This document shows positions 1 through 11,551 of a stretch of DNA of 64,000 nt, piece by piece (positions within the stretch are counted from its first letter, which is position 1; each line of letters begins with the position of its first letter). The stretch is from contig JAUIRK010000127.1 in NCBI GenBank assembly GCA_030549495.1, forward strand, positions 1-64,000, given 5' to 3'. Source of the stretch: Nectonema munidae (taxonomy: Eukaryota; Nematomorpha; Nectonematoida; Nectonematidae). The translations under genes were made by a program, and so were the position numbers. Under the pieces are notes generated by a model. It searched no databases, was not told where the DNA came from, and worked only from the letters and a program-made list of their open reading frames with translations.

Positions 1-261
1 GCAAGACGGATGATTTTTTGCATACGCGAAAGACGGATATATGCCGTAAAACTCCCAAAATGAAAATTTAATATAAAAGGACAATATTCTCGATTTTATT
101 ACTATTATGCTATATTTTCAAGATATTCACTTTCTATTTCTTACTAAACAACTGTTTAATCCTTTAGAAACGCTAAAATATATTTTGATTTTAACGCCAT
201 CTATGAAAATAAATTTGAAAAAGTACAACTACATAAAAATGGAAAGAATTCATTGTCTAAA

Positions 262-805
262 CCAGCGTTTTTCAAACTTATTTTACTGCGACCCATAGCA
301 AGAACCACAGTTAGCATCGCTACCCATAATACTTAGGTGTAAAAAGACAAACTTTGTTCACTAGATTCATTTATTCAGTATCTTTTTTGTCACGCCCCAT
401 TTTATTTTTGACGCGACCCACTGAAGGGTAGGGACCCACAGTTTAAAAAAAGTTCTCAACCTTTTTTTATCCATGGGTCCCTTTTTTCTCCTTTTTTTAT
501 TAGTGGACCTCTCATAAAAATTGGAGATAAAAAATATTTTATTTTAATATTTTTCACTAATAAAATTTTTAAGTTTTTGATAAAGAAAATAATATATAAT
601 TAGAATTCATATTGAAATGAAAGCAAACCAATTTTAATACAATTTTTATAATAATTATAGTGAAAAATTTACTTTTTTTAAATAAAAATGGTTATGAGCT
701 GGTTTTCTTCATTTTACCATCAAAATATCATTGAGCACATCCAATTTAGAATATTTCGCATATGGACCCCTGAATTATTATGTGGACGCCGGTTGAAAAG
801 CCCAG
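262..805. mobile_element. Degenerate hAT-type MITE termini (one or two short elements)
   Basis: Around 263 the sequence starts CAGCGTTTTTCAAAC and runs into a GCGACCC motif. Near 425-455 a GGGACCCACAG motif points the other way, and a typical hAT left end (TTCTCAACC, then CCATGGGTCCC) follows. A possible partner for the second end, GACGCCGGTTGAAAAGCCCAG, lies near 783-805. The pieces look like one or two old non-autonomous hAT copies inserted in piggyBac A. No clean target duplication was found, so the limits are approximate. Confidence 0.3.
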
Positions 806-1106
806 GAAACTAAAAATTATTTATATCACTAGAAGCTTCTTTTATGCATGATTTATTTGTTTGTAAATGCGTACATCGGTAAGTTGTCGTCAAAATTATA
901 TTAGAAGTATATGAAGTATATAAATAATCGTCAGATCATCAGATCAGTATTTATTTCTATTATTCTTGCGACCTTGAAACAATTTTCATTGATATTTTTC
1001 CTAGACGAGCCACCCTCATATCTGTTTACAAATTATCTGGCCTTGAAGCATTTTTCTATGATGAAAAGCGTATTCATATCATAAATTCGAAAACTCGTTC
1101 ATTATA

Positions 1107-3454
1107 ATGTCTTCCATCTTCGGTTGTTTCTCTTCTTCCGAGTTGAGCATTTCTTCTTATACATACTCTCATTATTGTGAAACCGCAACATATGTATATG
1201 AGGATTCTCAATCTTCGGATGAAACTTTTAGTGTTTCGGATAGTCTTGTTGCTCCGGATGGTACCATTTTTCAATGGGAACCTTTATCCTCAACATATGG
1301 CAGACCATTTTCACAAAATATTAGAAATCGTTGGAGTTCCTTGGATATTTTCAACTATTTTTCACTCAAGAGATTATTTGTTACATATTTCGCTGCACTA
1401 AAACAAAAATGGATGAAGTTTTTTTGCAAGTTTATTTAATTTTTTCTTTCATTTGTATGTAACCTAATTCTGAATGTTGAAATAAGATTAGGGATGTAGC
1501 AATTCCACATTTTGTCGATATATTATATTTGCCATTCACCGATTCCGATCATGATTCCTATACCTTGTTTTACCATAATTTTGCCAAAACATTAGGGACG
1601 TACATCCGCCCTTAAAAATTTTATTGGGGGTGTGAAACCCATTTTGCAAAACCATGTCGTCCTTCTGAATGTGCGTCTCTCTCTGTACAACCATGTATAT
1701 TTATATATACAATCATATACATTTATATATGTATTATATATAATTTTACCTTGGCTATTATTTATCTTATTTTTAAGTTGAAAAATTTGAAAAAAATTGC
1801 AATTTAAAATCGATTTACAATTATATAATATCCACAAATTCAAAAAACTTAAATAGGCTTTTTCATAAAAGTTTTTAAAATAACAAATAAGAGACTAATT
1901 GTTGCTTTAATTGAGCTTTGTCTAATTTAATAGTTAAAAATTAAAATTAGAACTTGTCGTATTAAAATGCACAAATATTAATTTTTCCCCAACTTCGCAA
2001 GTTGGTAGCCCCTACTACCATTTCGGCTGCGATCCTCCCTAATGAAGATTTTAAAATGGATAAAAATCGTATTGATTATATATCGTGCTTATAACTTTTA
2101 TGACCTTCCACCTTCAAAATTAAAAAAAAAATGATTTGAGTCAGTAATTTTTTGACTCATAAATAAAAAACTGCTAATAGACTTTTTTTATTTTGTAGAA
2201 GTGAAATTAATCATTAGCAAAATTTGAAATACTGTTATGATAAGTTTTCAATTTGTGATTTGTTCGCGTATTTTTCTACTCTTTTTTTCATTGGTCAAGC
2301 TAAAAATAAACGCCTTGAGATAAAGTATCTATTTTCACAAAAAAAACGGAGAGCATTTTCTCAAAGCTGTGATGAATTGAGATATGTTCTCATCCGCTTT
2401 GATGTCAGGAGGGAAAGAAATCTCAACGATAAGTTGTCCCCAATTCGAATCCTACATGATCATTTTTTTCAAAGCTGACATAAGTATTTCACTCCTCATG
2501 GATATGTTACCATAGATGAGCAACTTATAAAGTTTCGCGGCAAATCTTCTTTGAAAATTTACGATCGATCCAAACCTGGGCATTATGGAATCAAATGTTA
2601 CCATTGCAATGATGCTCCTAACTATTACATTTTAGCACCTCAAATTTATGTTACAGGGTTGATAGACAAACGCTATTTTGCTTCGGAAGAAATTGTGAAA
2701 AGACTTGCAACACAAGCAGAACTGCCTCATGGTTCTGAAATTTTTACTGATCGTTTTTTTACTTCACACAATCTTTGTAAATGGGCAAAATTAAATAATT
2801 ATGGAACCGTAAGAGCTAACCGCAATTTCATGCCTCTACTTATTAGACCTCAGTATTTTAAAAGACTTAAAGTAGTTTAACTGAGTATTACAAAACGCCA
2901 CTAAGAATTTTAAAGCTGTATGTTTTGTCCTCACAGCACTTGAGTATGATAAATTTGATAGGTGAAAAACATAAGCCTGAGACATTGATAGAATATAACA
3001 AATATAAATCAGGTGTAGATGTTAGTAATAGAAGGCTGAGAGAGTTCACAACATATATAAACCCTCAAGGAGATGGCCTTTTCTGAAATTTTGTAATTAT
3101 CTGGACATTGTAGCTCACAATGGCTGGATTATACAAAAGTACAATTATCCAGAATTTTTTCCTTCGACTCGCAAAAGTGGGAGAACGTACTTCATCAGAG
3201 ATTTATCGTTGAAGTTAAGTGAACTATCAATGCGAGCAAGGTGCAATGATCCCTTTACACACCGTCTTACAAGAGATCTCATAAGTTTCTATGGAATTGA
3301 GCAAGATTCAATTCAACTATATACTTCTATACGAGGATATTGTTATGTTTCCACTTGTAAACCTAGAAAAAAAACCACAATAAAGTGTTCTAAATGCAAC
3401 AAATCAGTCTGTAAATCGCATACAATTTATTTGTGTGAAAAATACGACAAATAA
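1107..3454 (+). pseudogene. piggyBac transposase, broken into several frames
   Basis: The N-terminal piece (1107-1439) has the Ser/Asp-rich leader usual in the family, followed by a PDGTIFQWEP stretch. After an inserted MITE the protein resumes at about 2224 (FIGQAKNKRL), then a VTIDEQLIKFRGKSS stretch just before 2551, which is the first catalytic Asp region of DDE_Tnp_1_7. FTDRFFTSHNLCKWAK matches the second Asp region, and a SGVDVSNRR stretch near 3010-3040 the third. The C-terminus (to 3454) keeps the zinc-binding tail CSKCNKSVCKSH. The frame changes several times and a stop splits the SGVDV and C-terminal parts, so it is not functional. Confidence 0.75.
1595..2039. mobile_element. TA-flanked MITE inside piggyBac A
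   Basis: The left end reads TA then GGGACGTACATCCGCCC. The right end, read on the minus strand, is TA then GGGAGGATCGCAGCC. The roughly 445-bp insert separates the N-terminal piece of the piggyBac transposase from the rest. A TA duplication with short imperfect inverted ends fits a Tc1/mariner-like non-autonomous element, but no transposase is encoded and the family is inferred only from the duplication. Confidence 0.4.
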
Positions 3455-3728
3455 TATTTCATATCTTCATATTTTTTTATTATGATTGAAAATTGTAATG
3501 CTTTGTTTTTAACTAATTTCATTTTTTCTTAATTTTAATCTAAAATAAAGCGTTTTTAATGAAATTTTTTATCTTTTTTTATAAAAAATTTTTTTCTTAG
3601 AAAAATTAAGGTTATTATGGAAATATACGTGATAATTTGAATATAGGGTTTGTATATGTTAGTAGGCTAAATCTGCAATTCAAAAATGTATTGGAGTAAA
3701 ACTCCCAATTCTGTCTTGCGAAGGTTAA

Positions 3729-4768
3729 AGATGATGTTAGTTTAGTTTATGTGAGAGTGAGCGTAAGGTGAAGTGAAAATGGTCGTCTAAGTTAGGGCTG
3801 TCGGGAGGAAAAATAGAGGAGATGAAGGTTAATGTGTTGGGCGCGATAGGGCAAGCTTCAGATGTAGAAAGGTGATTTTAAAGACAATTTGAGCACTCGA
3901 TTTTTCTAGGGTTATTGGCAAAGATGCATGCGGTGATGGAATGTCCTCTGTTGCTAACTAACTGGTAGTTTTCATCTTCCAAATATTTTAAAAAATAAAT
4001 ATTGATTTTTGTCTTTAACTTTTAACGGATATAAAGTAAAGTAATGAAACTCGATTATTTCCTTAATTTATTTATAACTTAAAAGTTAGAAAGTTGATAA
4101 ATATTTTAATTTTGTTGAAAAGCTTTTATCCCAGCTCTGATTGTGTGCGCGATTCATATATTTTCCTAAACCAATTTTTAAAAATATGCGTCTTTCTTGG
4201 CTTGTTAAGAGTGATCTCCTAAACATTTTCATGTTTTCTTTGATAACCTTTTCACTTCATATGACGTGTTATTGTATCTAAGTGATAAAGGCTTTACTGC
4301 GATTGATACAATATAAAAGTAAAATGAAAAAGCATTACTTCTCTAATAATATTTTAAAAAAGGAAGATGTTTTACGATTTCAAATCTGAGGAAAAAGTTA
4401 GAATAATACAATAAAATGGACGAGTTAGTCAATAATTAATTTTAAAGAGTACATTGATATAATTTCGATAATAAACATTGTAATTTATTGAAGAAGTATT
4501 TGTTTATAAAATTCACCTTGTTGTTAACGCACTCCTTCATTTTATCAATTTGATAAGTCATTATTTCTTTTTATAAAAACAGTAATATGTTAGGCAGGGA
4601 TAAATAAGTGTAGTATGTAAAACTTAAAAAATTTCAAATAAAAAATAAAATTGTTACAATTTTACGAAATAAGTGATTCACAAGTTGTCGATTCTTTTTA
4701 CAAATTACCGTATATACTTGAATATAAATCTAAATTTTTTACATTTATTTCAAATTAAGTAGTTCAAG
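3729..4768. other. Intergenic, AT-rich, no gene recognised
   Basis: Between the right TTAA of piggyBac A and the candidate small membrane-protein gene I see no ORF with family resemblance, no RNA gene and no clear element ends. The first 250 bases are G-richer on the plus strand than the rest. Confidence 0.4.
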
Positions 4769-7700
4769 ATGTCAGTTTTAATTGCTGTTGTAGTGTTTTT
4801 ATTATTTGCTTTTATTGTTTTAGTAAACATCTGTATTACCACGCTTTTCAAAGGTTCTAGGCGAAAAGTTTCAAGAATACAAAAGTTTCCAGAATGTAAG
4901 CTTGTTAAGTGATAAATACTTATCCTTTACAGTATTAGTGAAGTGTACTGCTGCTCTGTTGCAGTACACATTGTATATGAAAAACAATAGAGCATCAGCT
5001 CTCCTTGAGTGATACCCCACCCATTCTGTAGAAACAATAGCAAATCATCGCTTCAGATTGGAAATGATTGACGTAAAGAATTTTCCCTCTTGAATGCAAC
5101 AAAAGAAAGTTTTTTATATTTGATATCAAAATAAGAAAAGATAGATGTTATTAATTATAAGACTCCAATAAATTGCATTCTCTAGTAACTCTAAGTAAGT
5201 AAAATAGAGTGAAGACACCTTTAAGAATGAAGAATAACATATAAAATCGAACTACAAACATATTCTTAAGTGTTTATCTAAGGATATTTTGCTCTTTCAA
5301 AAAAGTTCTACGATAACAAAAAAGATATTAATACCTCAAAAACGACTAAAAATCGTTTCATTTTAATTTATTATTTTACTTTTGTCTTCAATTAACTGGC
5401 ATATCGCTGTTATTTTTTTTTTACCTAAGTTTTCAAAATATGTAATTTAACACAAAAATTTTCACATTGTGATATTTTCTTTTTAAAAAAATAGAAAAGT
5501 TTTGTGTTAAATTACATATTTTGAAAACTTAGGTAAAAAAAATTTAACAGCCCCTCTCTCTAAAAAAATTTTTACCTTAGCGCAGGATCTGCCCCCACTG
5601 GATACTCCCTATGTATATGATTATTAAGAAAAATTTAGTTCTAAAAAATTTATTTCGTCAAGTAAATATTGTGATAAAGAGTCAAAATATCAAATCTCAT
5701 TCACATAAAAATTTAAGATAAAATTTGTTCTATAGAAAAACATTTTCTATTTAAATAAGAAAAATTTACAAAACTCTTATGTTTTATATTCTTTTAATTT
5801 CTTCTGCTCTGTTAGTTTTTCGACGTCCATTGTAACTTGATGGCGCTTCCACTTTCTCTATTTCTGTCATATCTTTGAAAAACTTGGATCCTTCCTTCTG
5901 AAAGTAATTAATTACCTCCCACAAATTTGTAAATAAGAACGGCAAGCCTGAGTTCAATCTAAAAATTACAATAGTAATGAAAATTCTGACTAAAACATAT
6001 GCTTACAAATTATGCCATCCCTCGCAATGATTGTTCGTCCTGACTTCAGGGTCTTTTACATTCCACATTTTTATAGGAAACATGTTTAATCATGTCTCTT
6101 CAAAATAAAAAAAAGTCTTTCTATTTCGGCAAAACAAGCCATCACCTTTTCCATTTTCTGGAATGAAGTTTTAACTTATAAGCATTCAAATTATATATAA
6201 ATAAAGAGTTATTTTACAGTATTGAAAAACGTAAAATTTTTTAAAACTATTATCTTTTTTGTATATTTCTCCATAACCAAGGCTGTTCAAAAAAATTAAA
6301 GTTTTTAGTCAATTACTTTTTTTACATCTAATATCACTGCTTGTTCAAAGTCTCCAGTTATTGTTTTTACAAAGAGTTTCTTACTTTTGAGAAATAAAAA
6401 AACTTTACTAAACAAAAATGAAATAGTAAACCCTACAAAAGTAACATGTATATATTAAATTTTACCAATAGCTTTCGATTTTTTGTCAGGTAGTAAAGAA
6501 TATAATAGTGGAATTTGAATGCCATTATAAAAAACATGTACTGTGAATATTTGAAAAAAAGGTTTGGGAGCTTTTTTAAAAGTTCCATCTACATAAATGT
6601 TTGAAATATTCTTCACAGATGCAATGTGATTAAAAACATTTTCGCAAAAAAATTAAAAGTCTTTTAGAATTCAATTCTTTATCAACGTGTAAAAATAAAG
6701 AACCATCAACACTTCTTTTATACTTTTCTGAAAAATTAAAATTGTAACTTTTTGGCGCAGGTTCTCTTTTTTTGTTATATCTTATCTTTCTTAAAATTGT
6801 TTGCCTTGATTTTAAGAAGTCTCTCTTCTCGGTAGAAATTTTATTGATATTGTCTCTGAATAATATGGTATAACCAAAAAAAAAATTTAATAACCAAAAA
6901 AGGTATTAAAATAAACTTACAAATAAATTCTGGAAGTAGTTTTATATAATTCTTTTGCTTCTTTTTTAAAGTTTTTATTGAAACTCTGAACTTCAGCATC
7001 CTCCATTACATGATTATGATGAACAAACTTTTTGTCCCGACATTTGGTAAAAATAATTAAACCTGTTAAGAGCAACTAAATAAAATTCCATGTGATAAAT
7101 GAAAAAATTTACCAGGACTCCCATGATGTGGTGGATGAGGACGATCCCTATTATGATATCATAACTGAGGAGCAAGTACAACACCTTTTAAATGAATCCA
7201 GCAATGAAGAGGTTTATTAGTGTATTTTATGTAGTTGGAATAAATCAAATAGCGCTTGTCTCATTTTGTCTCAACCATTTTTTGGGCGAGAAATAGGGTG
7301 AAAATTTTGCTGTCGAAATGAGAGCATTTTAGCTCTACTTAAACACGAGTTCATTGATTTTCCTCGAATTTTGGGTGAAATTTACACTAGACTTATTCTC
7401 AAGATCGACTTATATTCAAGTAACACAGCATATTATTAGTGCAATTTAACAACTATTTAAATTTACTAAGTGAATTTTTGCTTTGTGCACTATGACACAA
7501 AATCAATTGAAAATGACGCAATAGGCATTATTTACCTTACCTTTATATTTTAAATATAACATAAAATCACGAACTATTAAATCTTTTTTTCACATTGAGA
7601 ATTATTATCTTTACATACTTTGAAGAATTTATTGAAGTAAACAAATATCTTTTGTTTTATCTTCAAGTCAAGGCTTAACTGATGTATCTATCTTGTAAGT

Positions 7701-8960
7701 GCAATGTCAAGCTGTCTTTTTTATTTTGATATTTGTTCCAATGTTAATACTATTGTGTTAGTTGTATAAATACTTTATTTGTAGACCCATATACATTTCA
7801 CTTTTTTTTTACCTCTTTAGCTTAATATTTTTCTATATTTCTTCTGCACTATGATAGTTTTTAAAAGTTAGCATTTTCAACTGAAGTTAAAATCTTTTAC
7901 TAACATTACATATATAAAAATATAAATAACAAATTCCTAACAAAAGATTTAAATATATATTTCAATTTTCTTTTACCATTAAGATTTTATTTATTCAATT
8001 AATTTGTTTTTTAAATAATATACTTTTTTTAACAGAAAATTAAATCATTGTTGAGTGGTTTCGACATAATATTGATCATAACTAAATTGGTAAATGTTAT
8101 TTTCTAAATAATAAAGCTATTACAGTGCAAGTTAGTAAAGCACACTTTGCCAACACATCACTGATTGGTAACGTAGATTTTGACATTATTAACATCATTT
8201 TTCAGTGTTCTCTTTATTTATTTATTCTTTTTTGCTTTTGACTCCCACTCCATCTCAGAACTACACTTAGGTATTAATCTGATAATGCCAACAAACTAAC
8301 TAACTAACTAACTTTTATTTCATTTTTACCACTGATGAGCCCCGTCCCTAGACTCCAAGTATAGAGGTGAGGCGCGTTAATCTTTTTCAGCTGTGCATCG
8401 CTGAAAAATTAACGTTTTTTAAGAAAGTTAAGACCGAAATTTTTTTTAGATATTTTTAAGCGTTTTTAAAGTTTAAACTCTCAAAGATTGTTATTCTTAT
8501 TTTATTGATAATGTGGCCTTGATAGTATATGGAAAATATAAAGAAACCATTTTTACTTTAATTTTGTCGTTTTTCATTTTTATCTTTTTATTTTATACCA
8601 ACAAAATCTATTCCTTCCGCTTTCTGCTTGACTTAAGTTGAAACTTTTAAAGTGAAAAAAAATTAAAATTACGACCAAATTAAAATAATAATATTTTATA
8701 AATCCAATTAATTTCACAAAAACGAGACGAATTAAGTAATTTGATATAAAGTTGCCTTAGAATCAAGAAATCGTCTGAGACTTTCAAAGATAAGGTATGG
8801 TGTGGCAAAAACTTAATCAGCTTATAGCTCCATTCATAAGCAACTATAGTCATTTACTTAATTTGTTTACCAACTACTGTTCTTCTTGCAGATGAGATAG
8901 AGATTATATCAAAATACGTTGAAATTGATTTGAATAACGAAGTTATCCTATTTACATGAT
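4769..8960 (+). CDS. Candidate two-exon gene for a 64-residue single-pass membrane protein
   Basis: Exon 1 is 4769-4895 and starts at an ATG in a good context (CAAGATGT). It encodes a strongly hydrophobic segment (residues about 3-26, SVLIAVVVFLLFAFIVLVN) followed by a basic stretch (KGSRRKVSRIQKFPE). It ends at a strong donor, GAAT then GTAAGC, in phase 1. Exon 2 begins at 8893 after a strong acceptor (TGTTCTTCTTGCAG). Only the phase-1 frame is open there, giving YEIEIISKYVEIDLNNEV and ending at a TGA (8958-8960). A donor-like AAG then GTAAGA at 8979 suggests a further 3' UTR exon. If not spliced, exon 1 reads into a 47-residue ORF ending at 4912. I recognise no family. A signal-anchored micropeptide is one reading; chance splice sites are the other. 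The 4-kb intron holds a hairpin and an antisense MULE remnant. Confidence 0.4.
5406..5551. repeat. Near-perfect long hairpin (about 52-bp arms, 42-nt loop)
   Basis: The left arm 5406-5457 begins GCTGTTA, then a T-run and ACCTAAGTTTTCAAAATATG. The right arm 5500-5551 is its reverse complement, perfect over about 42 bp, with small differences only in the T/A run near the outer end. The outer limits GCTGTTA and TAACAGC also pair. This could be a very young foldback element or a recent inverted duplication. It sits about 230 bp beyond the stop codon of the MULE transposase remnant. Confidence 0.7.
5784..7161 (-). pseudogene. Mutator-like (MULE) transposase with three tiny introns, degraded
   Basis: Minus-strand pieces read as a MULE. 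A leader with KFVHHNHVMEDAEVQSF is typical of the region before the catalytic core. YVDGTFKKAPKPFFQIFTVH contains the DGTF motif with the first catalytic Asp. TGDFEQAVILDVKKVI carries the second Asp region. The C-terminal FPIKMWNVKD, TNNHCEGWHN, LFTNLWEVI block is the conserved end of animal MULE proteins. Three short GT-AG introns restore the frame: 7063-7112 (50 nt), 6856-6920 (65 nt) and 5959-6006 (48 nt). Frame breaks remain in the middle, so it looks dead. The stop codon is at 5784-5786. No clear terminal repeats were identified. Confidence 0.7.
7162..8892. other. Non-coding stretch with a short AACT microsatellite
   Basis: No ORF or family signal was seen. An AACT microsatellite of five units lies at 8294-8313. 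If the small membrane-protein model is right, this is part of its intron. Confidence 0.4.
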
Positions 8961-9115
8961 CAGATAAGAATCTCTAAGGTAAGATTATTTTTATATCACC
9001 TATTTTTTTGTTTATTATAATCAATTACATATATCTGTGAATTTTCATTACAATAAATAAGTTTTTGATTTGCTCTTAAACAACGAAATAATTTGATGTT
9101 TGATCACCGAATTAA

Positions 9116-9376
9116 ACAGAGTTAACGACCAGAATAATCAGACAATAACTAAGTAAAGTTGATTTGTATAAACCCGTTAACTACCAGAATAATCAGACGA
9201 TATCTAGTATAAAGCAGAAGATTTGTATTAAAAAGCATTAATAAACGCAGACGATTCACATTTTTGTAAAGTCGGCATATGTCGACTGTGGTAGATAACC
9301 GGTTAAAAAGAATTTATAAACGCAGGGTATCGTATTTTTATAAAGTCGAGCATAGTCGACTCTGGTTGTTAGCCAG
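9116..9376 (+). mobile_element. TTAA-targeting MITE (outer copy), split by a second copy of itself
   Basis: The left end follows TTAA at 9112-9115 and the right end (CCAG) precedes TTAA at 9377-9380. Motifs in order are GTTAACGACCAGAATAATCA, GATTTGTAT, TTTATAAACGCAG, GTCGAGCATAGTCGACT and GTTAGCCAG. The copy is interrupted at 9173-9302 exactly where its relatives have an internal GTATTAAAAAG. The TTAA targets and ends beginning CC suggest mobilisation by a piggyBac-like transposase (inference). Confidence 0.7.
9173..9302 (+). mobile_element. TTAA-targeting MITE (inner copy, 130 bp)
   Basis: It begins CCCGTTAACTACCAGAATAA and ends GATAACCGG. It is flanked by TAAA on the left (a changed TTAA) and TTAA on the right. 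It lies in the internal TTAA of the outer copy, so it landed later. It shares the same ordered motifs as the outer copy and the 46663-46780 copy. Confidence 0.75.
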
Positions 9377-9438
9377 TTAATTTCTTGTTTAAATCAGTCT
9401 TTTAGATATGTAGCTTGTTGTCTACAAGGTGTGTTATC

Positions 9439-9697
9439 GGTACTTATTGGTTATCTCCCTTTCCCCTCTCCCACTATTTTTTTTATTTATTTTTATAATG
9501 TATATTACAACATCACTATATGTTGTATAATAAAGATGATATGTTTATTTGTGTTAGAGGAAAAAATGAAGAATTATTTGTATTATTTATATGTATTATT
9601 ATTTGTATTTTATGGATTATTTTTACTCATCATTTAAATTCAAATACAATTTTTTAAAAAATTTTTTAGAGTGGAGGGGAGATAACCCATAAGTACC
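9439..9697. mobile_element. MITE with about 30-bp inverted ends beginning GGTACTTA
   Basis: The left end GGTACTTATTGGTTATCTCC matches the reverse complement of the right end, GGTACTTATGGGTTATCTCC. The ends continue into similar C-rich then T-rich tracts. The interior is AT-rich with repeated ATTATTTGTATT-like words and encodes nothing convincing. I could not identify a target duplication, so the superfamily is unknown. Confidence 0.6.
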
Positions 9698-11263
9698 AAA
9701 AATAAATCTTAAGGTAGCGATTGAAAAGTTATTTTAAAGGTGTTTGTGGTAGGGGGTGGGGGGGGGGGGGAAAGAAATGCTACCAATTAAATTAAAATGT
9801 CTCTTAAAAAATTTTTATTACGAAAAAGTTAGATGAAGATATGATAAAATTTAAATCATACCATGCCTATTGTGGAGGGCAAAAATAAACAGTGTCGAAT
9901 TATTGTATCAAAAGTATCTAATCCTTTTACTTTTATCTCTGGTCGCCACAAAACTCACATATATGTATGAGTCTAGTAGACATCTCTGAGTGCAATTTTG
10001 TCTTTAATTTTTTCTTCCCGGGCTTTTCTAAAGTCTTCTAATATTTTAGGTGTGAGCTCTATATGTAGGATTGACAACGTGTAGAAAAGATTTGATATAT
10101 AAATATTTATACTCACAAATAATAATTATATTTTTATATATTGTCCATTCGTCACTTATGGAGGTATAACCTGCTTCTATATTTACTTCTATTATATTGG
10201 AAGAAGTGTTGTTGCAGACCTCTCAGGGATAATAAAAACAAAGCACTCTTTTCTTTCTCTACAAATTACTCCAAACCCCATTTTTCAGGAAGTTTGTGTC
10301 AAACATAGTCATCAATTTCAACAGTCATGTTGGGTCTTTCTAATCACTTTTGAGTTAGTCAAAAGTGGTGCCCCACAACCTGAATCGAAATGATTTTTTG
10401 GGGTTGTGCGATTAAATGTTTATGCATTAACTTAAGAAAATTTACCTATTTAAACCAAACAGTACCATATGGTAACGAAAAACTATTATATATTTTTTTG
10501 ATTATTTCTATTAACTGATTTTATTTTTGTTCATATCAAATACTATTTGATTATTTAAAGCAAATTTTTTAATCTTTAAATTTTCTTATTATTTTATTTT
10601 TTGTTTTTTACAAAACTCTGCCTAATGATTTGAAAATTGTTTTGCAATCACTAGTTAAAGAAGTTAACTTTATTAAGTCAAGTGTGCTTAATATAGTCAT
10701 TTACTTGCACAACAGTGCTAAGTAATGGACTCTAAACTTTAAATACTTCTTCTTCATACCGAAGGCAGTTGATTGTCAAAAAGAAGAGTTTTGAATAGGT
10801 TTTTTTGAGTTGAGTAATGAAGTGAAAGCATCTTAAACAAAATAAAATACAACTTTGAAAGTTTTTTGATGACAAAAGAAATACCTAAAAATGACCTATT
10901 TGGTAGATTTTTTTTTACAATTTTGAGTGTTTTCAAACTTTCACTTGAAGGGAAAATGCTTGAATTTTTGATTTTGAGGTAAAAATATCAGCTTTTCAAT
11001 TCAAAGACGATTTATGCGTGGGAAAAAATAATTAAAAAAACATATACATGTTTCCTACATTGAATTTATTCATTGAATAATATCAACCTGATGTTTCCAA
11101 AGCTTGTCGGTAGAACATTTGATGACTTTAAAAATTAATATATTTTATAATTTGAAAAAGAAATGTCATTCATTTAATACATTACAAACCCATTTGAAAC
11201 AAAATTGAAATCCTTCCCATATGTTATCAAAACGAGTTTATTAATTTCATAAATTTTGAATCC
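9698..11263. other. No gene recognised; contains a G-run
   Basis: A 13-nt G-run at 9758-9770 is the only notable composition feature. The short minus-strand ORF at 10754-10936 shows no family resemblance. Confidence 0.35.
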
Positions 11264-11551
11264 TTGAAATTTAGTGATTTTTGGATAAAAAATACTTCAT
11301 ATCCACATTTTTCTGAAGCAATGCTGAGAATTCTTATGCCTTTTCCTTCAACTCATATGTGCAAATTAGCATTTTCAAGTTTACTTAGAATAAAATGTAA
11401 GAAAAGAAATAATCTTGATCACGAACATGATTTACGCTGGGCTTTGTCCAAAACTTCATCGAGGATAGATAAATTGGTTGAAAAATGGGGTTTCAACCAT
11501 GACACTGAAACCTTTATTATATTTAAAATAAAATATTTTCGTATTATGTAA
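11264..11551 (+). pseudogene. hAT transposase C-terminal fragment (dimerisation region)
   Basis: The segment FWIKNTSYPHFSEAMLRILM, then PFPSTHMCKLAFSSLL and LRWALSKTSSRIDKLVEK, matches the C-terminal end of ZBED-like hAT transposases (pattern LPFPTTYLCESAFS...DLRVALS). Nothing upstream matches the rest of a transposase, so only the 3' end of a copy remains. It differs from the C-terminus of the hAT at 14372-19761, so it is probably a separate family. Confidence 0.65.

Larger units (their letters stand above)
1..3724 (+). mobile_element. piggyBac-family DNA transposon A, left end at or just before the window start
   Basis: A degraded plus-strand piggyBac transposase lies inside. The right end reads, on the minus strand, TTAA then CCTTCGCAAGACAG, with the TTAA target at 3725-3728. 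The window itself begins GCAAGACGG, which matches this terminus from its sixth base, so the left end should lie about five bases plus a TTAA before position 1. A second motif, GTAAAACTCCCAA, occurs near both ends (about 49-61 and 3695-3707) and suggests shared subterminal sequence. The element is longer than a simple piggyBac because it has collected MITEs (about 262-805 and 1595-2039). The family call is firm from the protein; the left boundary is inferred. Confidence 0.7.

Noticed and set aside
1074-1274. Minus-strand 66-codon ORF
   Set aside because: It is the antisense shadow of the piggyBac A N-terminal frame.
8328-8380. CTGATGAG near 8333 considered as a hammerhead ribozyme core
   Set aside because: No CGAAA arm or matching stems follow at the required spacing.
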